NCBI RefSeq assembly: GCF_019320115.1
Contig: NC_089581.1
Span: forward strand, 66,358,033 to 66,422,032
From: Miscanthus floridulus
Lineage: Eukaryota > Streptophyta > Magnoliopsida > Poales > Poaceae
DNA length: 64,000 nucleotides
Direction: 5' to 3'
Shown here: one piece after another, positions 22,901 to 34,191 of the stretch
Layout: each line of letters begins with the position of its first letter
Position numbering within the stretch: the stretch's first letter is position 1
The notes under the pieces: model-generated
Database searches by the model: none
Seen by the model: only the letters and a program-made list of their open reading frames with translations
What the model was told of the DNA's origin: nothing
Position numbers and translations under genes: made by a program

Positions 22901-25329
22901 AGGAAAGCAAATTTGAGCTGAAAGCATTGACATGTTTAGTTTTCAATTAGCTCATATTTACAGATCACACATCTATATTGTTGTTTCCGGTATAGATTTC
23001 ATAAATTTATACTTGTAGTCTTGATCTTAGGTAATCCATGGCAAATGACCAGAAAGTATAGCTTGTGTATTTTGATAGGATTGGTATCTGTATGTTTGGT
23101 CAGAGTGCAAACCAAATTCTCAAACGTTACTTAATTATATATAGGCTATCTCTGCTTCAGTGTTTTCTCCACTCTTGTCATGCAAATACTCTTAGTGCAG
23201 GAAATGGTTTGTTTCTTTTTCAAATGGCTAAAAGCTGTGAAAGTTCAAATTTCCTTGGGCTTGAGATGAACGAAAAGGTAATAACTACCTTTTAATCTCT
23301 ATGGAATCCCATTCTTGTCTTCATCCTTTTCAGTAACTCACCTTTTCTGTAGCTTGTTATAAAGTGCCTCCAAGGTATGGCTTCAGATGAGAAAAGGAAC
23401 TTGTAAGTCTTGCTTGTGTTTGCATTTTTCTCACCTTTTCTTTGTATAAGCTAGTGATCTCAGTTCCCGCAACAGTTTTTTAAATACAAAAATAAAAGAA
23501 ATGATGAAACAAAATAACAGAATAGCCTCATGTACTTATGTTCATCTTGAGTTGAAACATTCCTTACTAGTTACTAGTGTAGCTTATTAGTTTGGCACAT
23601 TCTGAGGGAACTGTACATCTGGAGGAATGTAAATTTCTCTCCTGAAAGCATCACATCCTAATCAGGAGAAAGAGCAGGATCACTTTCTTTGACCGTGAAT
23701 AACCCTGTGGATCTTTCTGTGCAATGCGCATATGCCACAACAATTGTCATGAAACTTCAAACCTTTTTGAGAAATCTCATTCTAGAAAATTAAATCACCA
23801 ATAAAATACACAAGTTTAAGCATTGTTTTAAGGACAAAATCCCTTTGCTTTGAACAAAGCTCCAACATATATTATATATTACAGATAACATTTATCTGAT
23901 GCAATGTCTTGCATTTTTTTACACATTCCAAAAACCAGATACCCCCCCCCCCCCCCCCCCTTCAAGTTTTGTCCAATGGTCATATGAAACTGAAACTAGT
24001 GTTATCATTTTCCTTTGTTTCACATATTGTGTTTCCTTCTGTATTTTGTCATCAATAAAAAGAACTAGACCAACCTAGGAGGAACTAGGTGGCATTTTAT
24101 TGAGAAGAAAATAGGGACCCAAATTCTCCTCGACGAGGACTTGAACCCAGGTGGTCTGAATATACATCCACACCCTGGACCAACTGAGGTAGCTCACAGT
24201 TTCCTATTTCATCATCAATGATGCTGTGATTTATTTTCTGACAGATATTTTGTGTCAACAAATGCAACGTCCACATTCCGTTCCATAGTTTCAAGTTATC
24301 CTGGACAGTTGACTCTTGTCACAATACAGGTTTCCTATTACTCCTTGGTTGATTTGCTTTTTTTCTTAGGAAACAGGAGGGGTTATGACCCTACTGATTT
24401 ATGTATTATAATAAATTAAAGAGAGCACAAATAAGTCACATAGTGAAAAAAAGAAGTCATGGTTAAGTGGACTCTAGCAATTTAGCTATTTGAGGGAAAT
24501 AACTTGATCTCCCGTTGCAACTAGGGAAAACTCGTGCAAAAATCTTGATCTACATCTTTGTATTGTTGGTTTCACTTAAAATCCAATCATCATTGTCCAT
24601 ATGTTCCAGGACATTTGTATGATGATCTCCATATAGAACGGGATTAAACAATGCCACACTCTTGAAACTTGAATGTTACCTGGGAAGTTGGTTTATATGC
24701 TTAATAGAAACATTGGCTCTATGACTTCATTTTCCCACACTAACCCAATGTACACAGCAGACACACCACCCTAGAACTTCAACCTTTTATAAGCTATATT
24801 TAATTCTGCTGTTAGCTGGATTGCTCGCCTGTATATCCATGATATGTGCATTTCTCTTGTTTGCTGATTATCTCATTTCAGTGCCCAAATCCTGACTTCA
24901 ACAAAGAGCAAAATAGGTGGAGAATGGTGCGACGAATGCTCGTTGAAGCTGTCGTCGACCTTCTTCATACCAATGGACAGGTATTCTGTGTTCATCACTG
25001 TAGAATCTAAGGCCCGTGTAATGGCAGTACGAGTCTAGGACTGACCCAAAAAATTTGAGCTGAACAACGTCGCATTGTTTCTTGGTGAAGAGAAACTGAT
25101 AGTAGTACGAATACTGCTATTTCTGCTGCAGGTTTATCTGCAGTCAGACGTGGAGTCCGTTCTGCTCGTGATGAAAGAGCAGTTCCTCTCCTACAGCAAG
25201 GGTCAGCTTGTCACGGACGGCGATGGTGACCACCGGATCGATAACCCGTTTGGCGTGGTATCTGACTGGGAGCGCCATGTCCTCGCTCGTGGAGCTCCCA
25301 TGTACAGGACGATGCTAAAGAAAATCTGA
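16935..25329 (+). CDS. Fusion protein: phosphoglycerate-kinase-like domain plus TrmB-type tRNA (guanine-N7) methyltransferase
   Basis: Thirteen coding exons join in frame to 638 codons plus stop: 16935-16969, 17159-17225, 17718-17997, 18491-18834, 19642-19927, 20503-20570, 21005-21256, 22397-22472, 23201-23277, 23353-23402, 24245-24329, 24882-24980, 25132-25329. All introns are GT-AG. Residues 1-34 resemble a plastid transit peptide (S, R, Q rich, few acids). Residues about 50-444 follow the whole PGK fold: VVVRLDSS, FVNDSFSLSHKILASTVG, IIGGSNFLRKAPALQML, GWTPVDIGP, ILWIGPTNYD and ILPGIAALDK. The PGK substrate motifs are degenerate (RVDFN became RLDSS) and the C-terminal glycine-rich nucleotide loops are absent, so kinase activity is doubtful. 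Residues 445-638 are a TrmB methyltransferase: SAM motif VDIGSGNG at 465-472, FLGLEMNEK, then CPNPDFNKEQNRWRM, as in plastid/cyanobacterial-type TrmB, which makes m7G46 in tRNA. Exon phases were worked out by hand; the first two exons are the least certain. Confidence 0.85.
17416..17559 (+). other. Possible alternative first exon of the PGK-TrmB gene
   Basis: An ATG at 17416 opens 48 codons that end at a consensus donor (CAT/GTAAGA at 17559/17560) in phase 0, so they would join the exon at 17718 in frame. The peptide is rich in His and acidic residues (HHHDHAVFFHFHAKH). From the internal acceptor CTGCAG (17426) the stretch would instead put TGA two codons after exon 2, acting as a poison exon. 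Only RNA data can tell which, if either, is used. Confidence 0.35.
22523..22785. mobile_element. Stowaway-type MITE in intron 8 of the PGK-TrmB gene
   Basis: The left end TTCCCTCCGTTCCAAAATG and the right end, reading CTCCCTCTGCTCCATTCC on the other strand, are the terminal inverted repeats of the CTCCCTCCGTTCC Stowaway family. The element extends its inverted repeat inward (GTAGGTCGTTTCAGTTTTGT). A TA flanks the left side. Confidence 0.8.
23942..23960. repeat. Poly-C run in intron 10
   Basis: Nineteen C in a row. The true length may vary, or be misread by the sequencing or assembly. Confidence 0.9.
24080..24200 (-). mobile_element. tRNA-derived SINE fragment in intron 10
   Basis: On the minus strand it reads TAGCTCAGTTGGT-like (GAGCTACCTCAGTTGGTCC), an A box, and 35 to 40 bases later GGTTCAAGTCC, a B box of RNA polymerase III promoters. 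A body with TTTTCTTCTCAATAAAATG follows. This is the layout of grass tRNA-derived SINEs. Exact ends are not defined. Confidence 0.6.
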
Positions 25330-25546
25330 TTCCATTGCCCGTCTTTGAAATTTGAACATTGCATTGTTTTGTCACCATGGCTGCTTCGGACATGGACAAC
25401 GTTCACGGATCCACTCGGTTAGATAAGGTTTTTTTTTTTTTGGATAAAACGTCATATGGATATACTTATGGCAAAAGTGGTGTGGTTAAATCTTAAATCG
25501 GATCAATCCAATGGGAGAATCGCATCTCTTCCCAATTGTGGTCATG
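25330..25546. other. Shared 3' flank of two convergent genes
   Basis: Only 217 bases separate the stop of the PGK-TrmB gene (plus strand) from the stop of the lectin receptor kinase (minus strand). The stretch must hold both 3' UTRs, so the transcripts probably overlap. It contains a T-run at 25430-25441. Confidence 0.6.
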
Positions 25547-27606
25547 TCATCTGCCGCCGGACAGGCCGATGTCAGATATGGTGGCAACGCTTATCGCCGC
25601 CGAGGATTGCCGGACTGACCAGGAGTCGAAGAACTGCTGGTGCCTCTCCATGCCAACGAACATATTGAAGGACGACGTGCACGTCGCTGGCAGCTCCGGC
25701 AAGTGCGCGCTGCCGTCGAGGTACTGCGCGACCTGACGCATGGTCGGCCGTGCCGCGGGCGACGGGTGCAGATACGCCAACCCCAGCCGCAGCACCAGGT
25801 CCGCCTCCGTAGCGTCGTACCCGGAGCCGAGCCTGGCGTCCACTGCGCCGGTGATGGATCCATCGCGCCAGTGCCCCCGAACCCATTCCACGAGCACGAA
25901 ACAGTCGCCGTTGTTGGTCTCGCCATCCTCCTCGATGGGCCTCCGGCCGCACGCGACCTCCAGGAGGAAGACACCAAACGCGAACACGTCGGAGAGAGTT
26001 GTCGCCTTGCCGCTGCGCACCACCTCCGGGGCAAGGTACCCCATGGTGCCGACCACGCGCGTGGTGTGTGGGTCGGATCCATGGTCGTACAACCTTGCAA
26101 GGCCGAAGTCACCCAGCCGCCCATTCATCTCGCCGTCGAGGAGCACGTTGCTCGCTTTGATGTCCCGGTGGATGACCACCTGCTTCCAGTCCTCGTGCAT
26201 GTAGAGGAGTCCGGCGGCGACACCTCTGATGATGTGAAACCTCTGAGCCCAATCCAAGACGGGCTTGCCGGCGCGGCCGTGTATGTGCTTATCGAGGCTT
26301 CCGTTTGGCATGCGATCGTAGACCAGCAAGAGCTCCCCTTTGCGCCGGCAGTAGCCCAGCAAGCGCACAAGGTTGCGGTGCTGGAGGTGGCCGATGCTGA
26401 CGACCTCGGCGACGAACTCCTTCATCCCTTGCCTCGATCCGTGAGACACCTTCTTCACGGCAACCTCGGTGCCGGACCCCGGGAGCACGCCCCTGTACAC
26501 CCTTCCGAAGCCTCCTGCGCCGAGCAGGCAGCTGTCCTTGAAGCCGCCGGTGGCCGCGTACAGGTCCTTGTACGCCAACCGGTGTGGCCCGAACTCCGCC
26601 TCCCAATCTTCGCGCAGCTCGCCAGCTCGGTGTACCTCAGCCGTCGCCGCAGCAGCAAGAACGCGACGGCGACCGCCGCGAGGACGGATACTGTGGTGAC
26701 TATCGGCAGCGCGATGGTCAGCGCCTTGGACCGGGGCTTTGGGCCGATGCGAGGCAGCTTCGGCAGCTTGCCGTAGTCAAGCGCCGGTGCGTCACCGCCG
26801 AGGCTGAAGCTCCAGCCGAGGACGTAGTGCCTGACCAGCACGATGCTGGACGCCGACGAGAAGCCGACGTACGCCGTGTCCGTGATGACCGCCGAGAGGT
26901 CGATCTTCGTGGAGAGGAGCGGCCTCTGGGGCCTGGGCGCCGGCGCCGGCGCCATGGTCACCGTGATCTCCGTGGTCGCGGCGTCGTAGTCCACCCACAC
27001 CTGCATGGGCTCCCGGCTTATGAGGCTCAGGTTCCGGAACGCGCCCGTGGCGGCGTCGTAGTACCCCGCCGGCGCGGACGCGGAGGAGTTGAGGCTGTTG
27101 ACGTCGACGCCGACGTGGTTGTTGTTAATGTCCGCGAACTCCGGGTTGCGCACGGTGTCGAGCTCCACGGCGAAGACGCGGTCTCGTGCGTCGCCGTTGT
27201 CGGTGCCGTTGAACATGCCCAGGTACTGGTTCGGCATAGCCGTGGACAGGTCCGTGGACGGCGCGACCAGGAACGCGAACCCGCTCGTGCTCAGGTCCAG
27301 AAACTCCGAGACGATCGCGAACACGAACGTGGTCGAGAAGGAGGACATGGCGCTCGCCGGCCGTCGAAACGTGACGGGCTCCGGGTGGAAGGCGTGGGCC
27401 TTGGGCATGCTTGTGTCGTTGGTGAGCTGCAGCAGGCCGGCCGGCGTGACGGTCGCTATGCCATCGAGGTGCAGGCCGGCAGCGCCGCCGAAGCCGTCGT
27501 ACGCGAATTCCACGGCGCCGCAGGACTCGATGCCCATTCCAACGATCATGACTACCACCACCATCTGCTGCCAAGTCTTGGCCGCCATGGCCGAGCAGCG
27601 CTGCAC
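25547..27606 (-). pseudogene. L-type lectin-domain receptor kinase, broken by one frameshift
   Basis: Intronless, as usual for this family. The minus-strand frame from 27606 has a signal peptide (about residues 1-31), a legume-type lectin domain (about 32-270, with VFAVELDT and NNNHVGVDVNS) and a membrane segment (about 297-318). The kinase lies in another frame (26578-25547): glycine loop [13 protein letters not shown], catalytic [15 protein letters not shown] and APE, all intact. Between them, 8 bases are near-duplicated (26615-26622 and 26623-26630), shifting the frame right after RYTEL, in the juxtamembrane part. Such receptors sit in the plasma membrane and signal in defence or development. 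As written, the product stops at 26455, at 383 residues, without a kinase. It may be a recent pseudogene, a segregating null allele or an assembly error. A second in-frame start lies six codons in. Confidence 0.88.
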
Positions 27607-28670
27607 CGCACGCTTGTCACATCAGTCTCGTGGTCGTGGTAGGATGGTAGCCGGCCCTTCCAGGGTCGCAATGTCGCAAGTAGTAGAGGCCAAGGTGCAT
27701 TTGTCACATACTCACGTGAGAAGGGTCAGCACGAGAGCCGAGAGCGACTTGTCATGATTCATCGTCCATATATAAACGTGGGCCACGGCGGCTAACATGA
27801 TGATCGCGTGACCGCATCGTGAATTCGTCATGCTTGCTAGACCGTGCGGCCGCCAGGAGCAAACTTCATAATTTATCAAAGTTATAAACTCATGCGCAAC
27901 TTTTAATATTATCGTGAGTCCTTTTGAGCACAAACTTTAATTTGGAAGCTTCTATAAACTTGTAAACATAAATCTTCAAAGTTCAACTTAATAGAGAAAG
28001 ATGTTGAAATATCTTTTTTTTTCAAAAGAGAACCATCTTGTCATTCGAACAAGGTGCGCAGGATGCTAGCACAGATGAATGTGATGTAGCCTTTTGTATG
28101 ATTTTTTTTTATTTTGATTTGATGTGAATTATGCCTTCTGTATGACTTTTTTTTCTATTCAGAAACATGTGAATCATGTTTTCTTTAATTCAGATTCAGA
28201 TTCATGCTGCTGAACCTGAAACTTTTCAGGCCTCTAGTCCACGTCTGACAATACATGTTTTCTTTTATTTAGTCAGGCATTTGTATCTCACAAAAATGAT
28301 CGTATAGGTGGACCTTCAGTCTGGCGAAGATTTACGACGGGGTAAGCCTTTTCTCTCTCAGGATCACAGCCAAATAATTTATCTATCCCCTGAATTCCTC
28401 AAGCCAATGATATATGCCAAGGACTTCTAAACAAAAACTTTTATGTGAAGAGTAATTGTTTTGTGAATTATTTCAGCTTGGCACAACCCTGTCCATCTAT
28501 GGATGCAGTAAAGCATGTCACGAACTACATTGCTCATGACATGGGTCATGGGTGGGTTACCTGCTCCAGATCATCTTGGTAAAAGAGGCCTCCGCACCAC
28601 CTAACACTTTTCAATATTATCCAGGTGGGGGGACCTTTTCTTGTTTCTTATTGGATAGGAACATCTCTGT
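27607..28670. other. Upstream region of the receptor kinase and intergenic DNA
   Basis: The promoter of the minus-strand kinase should lie in the first few hundred bases; a TATATA-like stretch stands at 27768-27775. The rest is AT-rich with several T runs. No gene or known repeat is recognised. Confidence 0.4.
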
Positions 28671-28783
28671 CCTGTTCGCTTGGCTTATAAGTCGTACTTT
28701 TTTAGCCAACGAATAATATTTTTCTCTCACAACAAATCAGTCAATAATACTTTCAGCCATAGCTTATCAGCCAAGCGAACAGG
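28671..28783. mobile_element. MITE copy 2 (TTCGCTTGGCTTATAAGCC family)
   Basis: It opens CCTGTTCGCTTGGCTTATAA and closes with TTATCAGCCAAGCGAACAGG, an almost perfect inverted repeat. It is 113 bases long and shares its centre with copy 1 at 15519. Confidence 0.8.
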
Positions 28784-29074
28784 GCGCTCATTGTTCACTG
28801 ACACTTCCTAATTTGGTGTTGGATACATGGAGGGAGTCTCATTTTGTTTTCCAGGTGCAATTTTTTTAGTGCCAGGTAAGCTACCATGATGCACTCACGA
28901 CTAAAGAATGTTTATAGTGTGTTGTGTTCTATGCTCAGTAGTTCTTTTTTTTTTAACTTCTCGAAGGTAAAACCTACTCTTTGTTCTTCTAGGCTACTAT
29001 GGAGAATGTGGAAAATGAGGTGGATACATTGTGGTAACAGATAAGGTGGAAGAAATACTCTGGGTTGTTCACAT
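28784..29074. other. Intergenic stretch
   Basis: AT-rich DNA with a T run near 28946. No gene is seen. It may include untranslated 5' sequence of the truncated LINE that follows. Confidence 0.3.
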
Positions 29075-29404
29075 AATCTGAGCAAAGCTGGTCCAGCGGC
29101 TTTGGTACAGTTTGTTCTATCAGCCATCCCTGTTTATTTACTAATTGCGATAAATGTGCCAAAATGGGTGATAAAGGCAGTAGACAAGATAAGACGAGGT
29201 TTTCTTTGGCGAGGTCACAAAGAGGCCAATAGGGACTGCTGTTTGGTGGGATGGGAGAAAGTGCAAAGGCCTTTGGAACTCGGTGGCTTGGGTATCCAAA
29301 ACTTGGAAATTATGGGGTGGGCTCTACAGATAAAGTGGTTGTGGTGGCAAAAAAATTCAACAGATAGAGCATGGTCAGGTCTGGGAATCCCTTCCCATCC
29401 ACAT
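29075..29404 (+). pseudogene. L1-type LINE, part A: end of the reverse transcriptase ORF
   Basis: The frame at about 29075-29404 reads ALVQFVLSAIPVYLL, then RRGFLWRGH and LGGLGIQNLEIMGWALQIKW, the region after the RT core in plant L1 elements. It stops at the LTR of element 2 (29405). The matching downstream part resumes at 47607. Roughly 60-80 codons of the usual protein are missing between them. The element is 5'-truncated here, as most LINE copies are. Confidence 0.8.
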
Positions 29405-32400
29405 TGTAACACCCTAGGTGTTAGCTTTGCATAAATTGACTTGCATTGCATGAGCATGAGCATCAAGCATTCATATTTAAGCTTTTACAATTGAAACATG
29501 TGATTGAAACATTTGCAACATTTCTTGTTATTTCATGTTTCCCTATATATATGCATATGATCATGAGTGAATACATGTAAATGGTTTATGTAAGTCACTA
29601 AAACATATTAGGTACACTTATGATGACTAGTGGAACAATGTTCATGATGATCATTTTGACTAATTAAGTACTCAAGTGATGCTATGCATGTGGACCTGGA
29701 TAGCTCTATGTGTGACCAATACATGAAATGAGTATGTGACCTTACAAATAGCTTAAACATGTTTAGAAGATCATTATGAACAACTTTGGTATTCATGGTT
29801 AGGGCTAAAGTGGTCACTAAGTCATAGTTTATGAATAAGCCATCTTTTGAATGTAGCATGTTTGACCAAGTTTGAACTATATGCTAAAGACTTTGCATGG
29901 AGGTGGTCACTAAAGCAAAGTTGTAGTATTTGATAAGAGGAACAACTTTTATTTTTGGGTCATAGACTGGTTTAGCTCCTAACATGCTTGAATTAGGCTC
30001 ACAAGAATCATCAATTCTCTGTTTTCAACACTTAGCAAATTTCGCTAAGTCTTTCTCCACTGACAGTGCTGACAAGCTTACTTTGGGATGAAATAACTCG
30101 AGTTTGGTTGAGAATTAGGGCATGAGTTCTAAATAGAAATTGGAGCTGGTACATAGGTCTACAATTACCATTTAGGTTGTTCGCACGATGGAGCTGTGGA
30201 TTTTCTGTTTGATCGTCGTGAAATTGCGCTGTCAGGCTTGCATCGCGTTTACAGAACGAACTGAATCGGGCCTTCGGTGGCTGACCGTCGCCAGAGCATG
30301 CGCTCCGCGTGGAGCCGGTGGAGGCCACGCGTCGCCAGCGTCCTACCCAGCGCGGCCGTGTCGGGCCAGAGCGCATTTTATCGTGTCCCCCGCGCTCACA
30401 TTTTCCATTCTCTGCCTCCTCCTTCGCCATTCACAGCAGCGCAGCCTCATCGCCGAGCACAGCCTCGCCTCCATCTTGCCCGTAGTTCCGCCACGTCCAC
30501 CTCCACCGCCTCGACATATCAGCAGCGTCAATTGAGCTTCGGTGAGGGCGTATTCGCTTTTTCCCCTCTCGCCAGAACCTCGGCCGCCATAGCCGCCTCC
30601 ACGGCGAACTCGCCACCGTTCGGCTCGCATGTGTTTTCCTTCCGGCTAGTGGCGTTCGGGCTTGGTTAGGATGGGGGTTAGCTTGTGTTATGATGTTACC
30701 GCCATTAGTGGTCCCGCCGGCGAGGAACACGACGACCCGCGCCGCTGCGCTCTCACCTCCGCGCCACCGCGCCGTAGCCATGCTTCATCGGAGCTCCTCA
30801 AGCCACCTAGGTCATCTAGATAGGTTCGCACGGTCACCGTGTTGCTGTAGCGCGCCTCGCCTAGCTTCGCTGTGGCCGGTGATGACTGGCGCACCGTTGA
30901 GCAGCGCCGCTGTGCCGCCATGGGCGGCGACGAGCATGCTCCGCCCCACCTCCACTACCACCACCTAGGTCATTCGACGCGCGCTACTCTGTAGATCATG
31001 TAGGTTCACTTGTCCCCGCCGGTGAGCTCACCGGCGACGAGCCATGGCCGGACTGCGTCGAAGCAGCGCCATGCCCTGTTCTTGTTTCACTGACATGTGG
31101 GGTCACTGACAGCAGGTCCCGCCTGTCAGCGACTGTAGTGCAGTAGGCTAGTTCATTTGTTCCTATTTTTGTGTGCAACTTTGGAAATTTATAAGTTGAG
31201 CTATAGAGATCCAAAATTTGTGAACAAAATTTTGTAGTGTTCCTTAGGAAATGTAGTATTTATGAAAAATATGATATTAGCATTTGTAGTAGAGTTTCTG
31301 GAAGATTTAAAATGAAACTTGAAATGTGTTTTTAAATGTATGTAAACTTGTTTAATTTATATCTAGAGTTTCTGTGTTCCAAAAATTATGAAATTTATGT
31401 GGTGAGCTGTTGTTGACAAGTATAAGCTCTGGTAAAAATTTGAGGGTCAGTGCATGAATAGATTTTTAGTTATAGATTTTCCTTTTATAATTAGGTGATC
31501 CTTGTGTGATTTTTTATAAATTATTTATGAATTCAATATTCATGAAATTTATTGGAGGATGTCCTAGTATCATATGGATGCTAAGAAAAATATAAAATCT
31601 GTTGCTTGACACTTTTCACTAGGGTTTTCTATTTATGCTATTTTAAGCCTTTGTGCCTTGTCATTTTTGCATAGGATGTTTTACTTGGTAAAATGGCATG
31701 AAACTTTTACAGTAGTCTATTGGTAGCACTAGTAAGCCACTGTAAAGTTTTGAGAATTTATGATGCACCTTTGGTATATGTTTATTATTTACCCTAATTA
31801 TTTAATTAAATTAAGAAAGGCAGTTAAATAATTAGATCATGATTAAGGATAATGTTTTCTATGGTTCTTGTGATGCATAGTAACTGATGATGTCAATGGT
31901 AAGGCTTAGAAGCCATTGATTGTATACAAATAACTAATTATCGCTTTATCATTCAAATACAAGACTGCATGTATAGTTTTGATTGTGTGGATGATTTCAT
32001 ATGGATAATGGTCTCTACTGTAAAATTTGTTAATAACAAAGTTGTAGATAACTTACTAATCTACCTTGTGTTAAATTTTCACAGTCATAGGACTTAAGGT
32101 TTTTGAGTTCTAGCTGTTACAAGTTTGCTGTCCGAAAGGTTTACTTTCTGGACAGATTTGATTGAATAATTTGTTTGCCTAATTTAACTCTTTAATCACA
32201 GTAAGAGTATTAAATGAAAGTTATAGATAATTTTATAAGCTTTCCAGAAAATCTAAGATCATCACATTTGGATAAGTAGAACTTCAGTTATGAGTAAAAT
32301 AAGTAGCTGCTATTTTGTGATATAGTAAATGCATTGTTGAAGTAGTTGATTAAATAATCAAGAAGAGATATGCACATACTCAATAAATGTGATGCACTTG

Positions 32401-34170
32401 TTATTACTTTAACACCATGTGGTTAAGAATGCTTGCAAGAATCCATTCATCCTGTATCATCATACTGTACTTGTCAACCTGCATGCATTCGCAATATCTT
32501 ATGCTATACTCATGCATCTAGGATCGACAGAGGAGATAACGTTGCTGGAGTTCAACGAAGGAGAGGAAGGGGACCAACAGGAGATTCCTCAAGACGCAGC
32601 TCCCAAAGACGAGGAGCAGACCCCAGAAGAGCCTCTAGAGTGCCCTGATCACCGCCCCACTTCTTTTCTGAAAGGCAAGCCCCGGAGCATTCTAAGTCTC
32701 CCAGTATTTTACAAAATATTACTTAGGTTCTTATGATTGATGCATTAGGTTATAAGAGTTGATTGGAACCACTAATGCATATAAATTCCTTGTCTAGAAA
32801 GTACCTTTAACCCTGTATAGGTCTAAGATCGAGTATATGCTTAGCCATACTTAGACCGGTAGAAGTCGGGTGATTTCCTGTCACCTACGAGTTATAGGTG
32901 CATACCGAAGCACGGTTGGCTATATTTGCTATCGTGGAAAAGAACCATGGGGTAACGTAAATCGAGGCTAGATAGAGTCTAGGGTAGGTTGACTCATGAG
33001 ATTCCATCTGTGCCGATTAAGGACCGTACCGTTGTTGGACCTTTTGACAAGATTGAACGCATGCCTATCACTTAGCTGGCCGGATGACTCGTTCCAACCA
33101 TGAAGCTGAGTAGCTCAACTCAGGCCGGGCTCCGCTCTATAAGAGTGCGCACTCTGGATGGTAGTAAGGATGTGCGGGCAGCCAGACTAAGCCCAAGGGC
33201 AGGCTAGGCCTGAACGTCCTGGCATTTGGTGTCCCTGATTGTGCGGCGCTGGGCGAACCCGCAAAATGTGTACTTGAGATATACCAAAGGTGACCTAAGG
33301 CTACCATGGCTGGTAGACCCGGATTTGTGTTAGGAATAAATTCCCAGCTGGTTGAAATCGATTCAAATCGCCGTCTCTCCTGGATAGTGAGAAACTTGGC
33401 TAGCTCCAACCTCGTAGTAATTGTATTATGGAATATGATGGTTCGAATGAACATGGAATTACAATACCTGCTATGGTTACTATTGTATGCTCTTAAAATG
33501 TTATACTACATGTTTGGCATAGGATAGTTGCTAATTTAGAGATGGATAGTCATAATTAATTTGACAACAGAATTATAATTGTATAACTGAGTTAATCGCT
33601 TTTTATGCAAAATGTTGTTAAGCTATATCCACTTATACAGCCTTGCATGATCCTTGGAGTCATTTTATTTCTAGTTTATGACGGATAAGTCTAGCTGAGT
33701 ATCTTTTCATACTTAGGGTTTATTTTTCCCATTGTTGCAGATGGCACTGTTTATCATGGTTATTGCAAGAGTTGCTTCTATCCCACTGTGGATGAGGAGT
33801 AAGCCTTGGGCAGGCTTCTTTATTAATCCCTCTACATACTTTTGTGGACTGTGATCGTATGTTGGCACTGTATCAAACTATGTTGGCAAATGCTACTTTC
33901 AAACTTAATTTGCTTTCGCTTTTGTTTATCAAACTTGGTTTGTAATAACTTTGTTTCATACTCTGATGATGGAAATGTATCTGTGAACTTTATGTAATAT
34001 GTGACATGTATGTTGAATCATGTACGATCTTGGTTGTTGTAAATCATTTATTGAGACCCATCATGGTACTCGATGGACTACCGGGTTTATATGGGTTCAA
34101 GTATGATAGTGCGACCACTTGTGGGCTGCCATTGTACTTGTACTCTTATAAATTGGTCGGTTCTGTGACA
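29405..34170 (+). repeat. 5' LTR of element 2 (4766 bp)
   Basis: It opens TGTAACACCCTAGGTG and ends GGTTCTGTGACA before the primer site. The GC-rich middle (about 30270-31130) carries overlapping ORFs that recur in the other LTR and match no protein. The five bases before it are CACAT; the partner duplication is lost with the 3' end. Confidence 0.92.
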
Positions 34171-34171
34171 G

Positions 34172-34191
34172 CTGGCATCAGAGCACGGTTC
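34172..34191 (+). other. Primer-binding site of element 2
   Basis: CTGGCATCAGAGCACGGTTC begins one base after the LTR. TGGCATCAGAGC differs by one base from the complement of the 3' end of initiator tRNA-Met. Confidence 0.78.

Noticed and set aside
24090..24194. A tRNA gene on the minus strand
   Set aside because: A and B boxes are present but no acceptor stem or cloverleaf can be closed; a tRNA-derived SINE explains it better.
25640..26776. A 378-codon ORF on the plus strand
   Set aside because: Antisense shadow of the kinase domain in GC-rich DNA; no recognisable family.
26584..27642. A 352-codon ORF on the plus strand
   Set aside because: It is antisense to the lectin domain of the receptor kinase, in very GC-rich DNA with codon bias. 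It has Arg/Val-rich low-complexity sequence and no domain.
30188..30921. Several ORFs on both strands, again at 41608-42444
   Set aside because: They lie in the GC-rich part of both LTRs of element 2; their duplication follows from the LTRs, and they resemble no protein.
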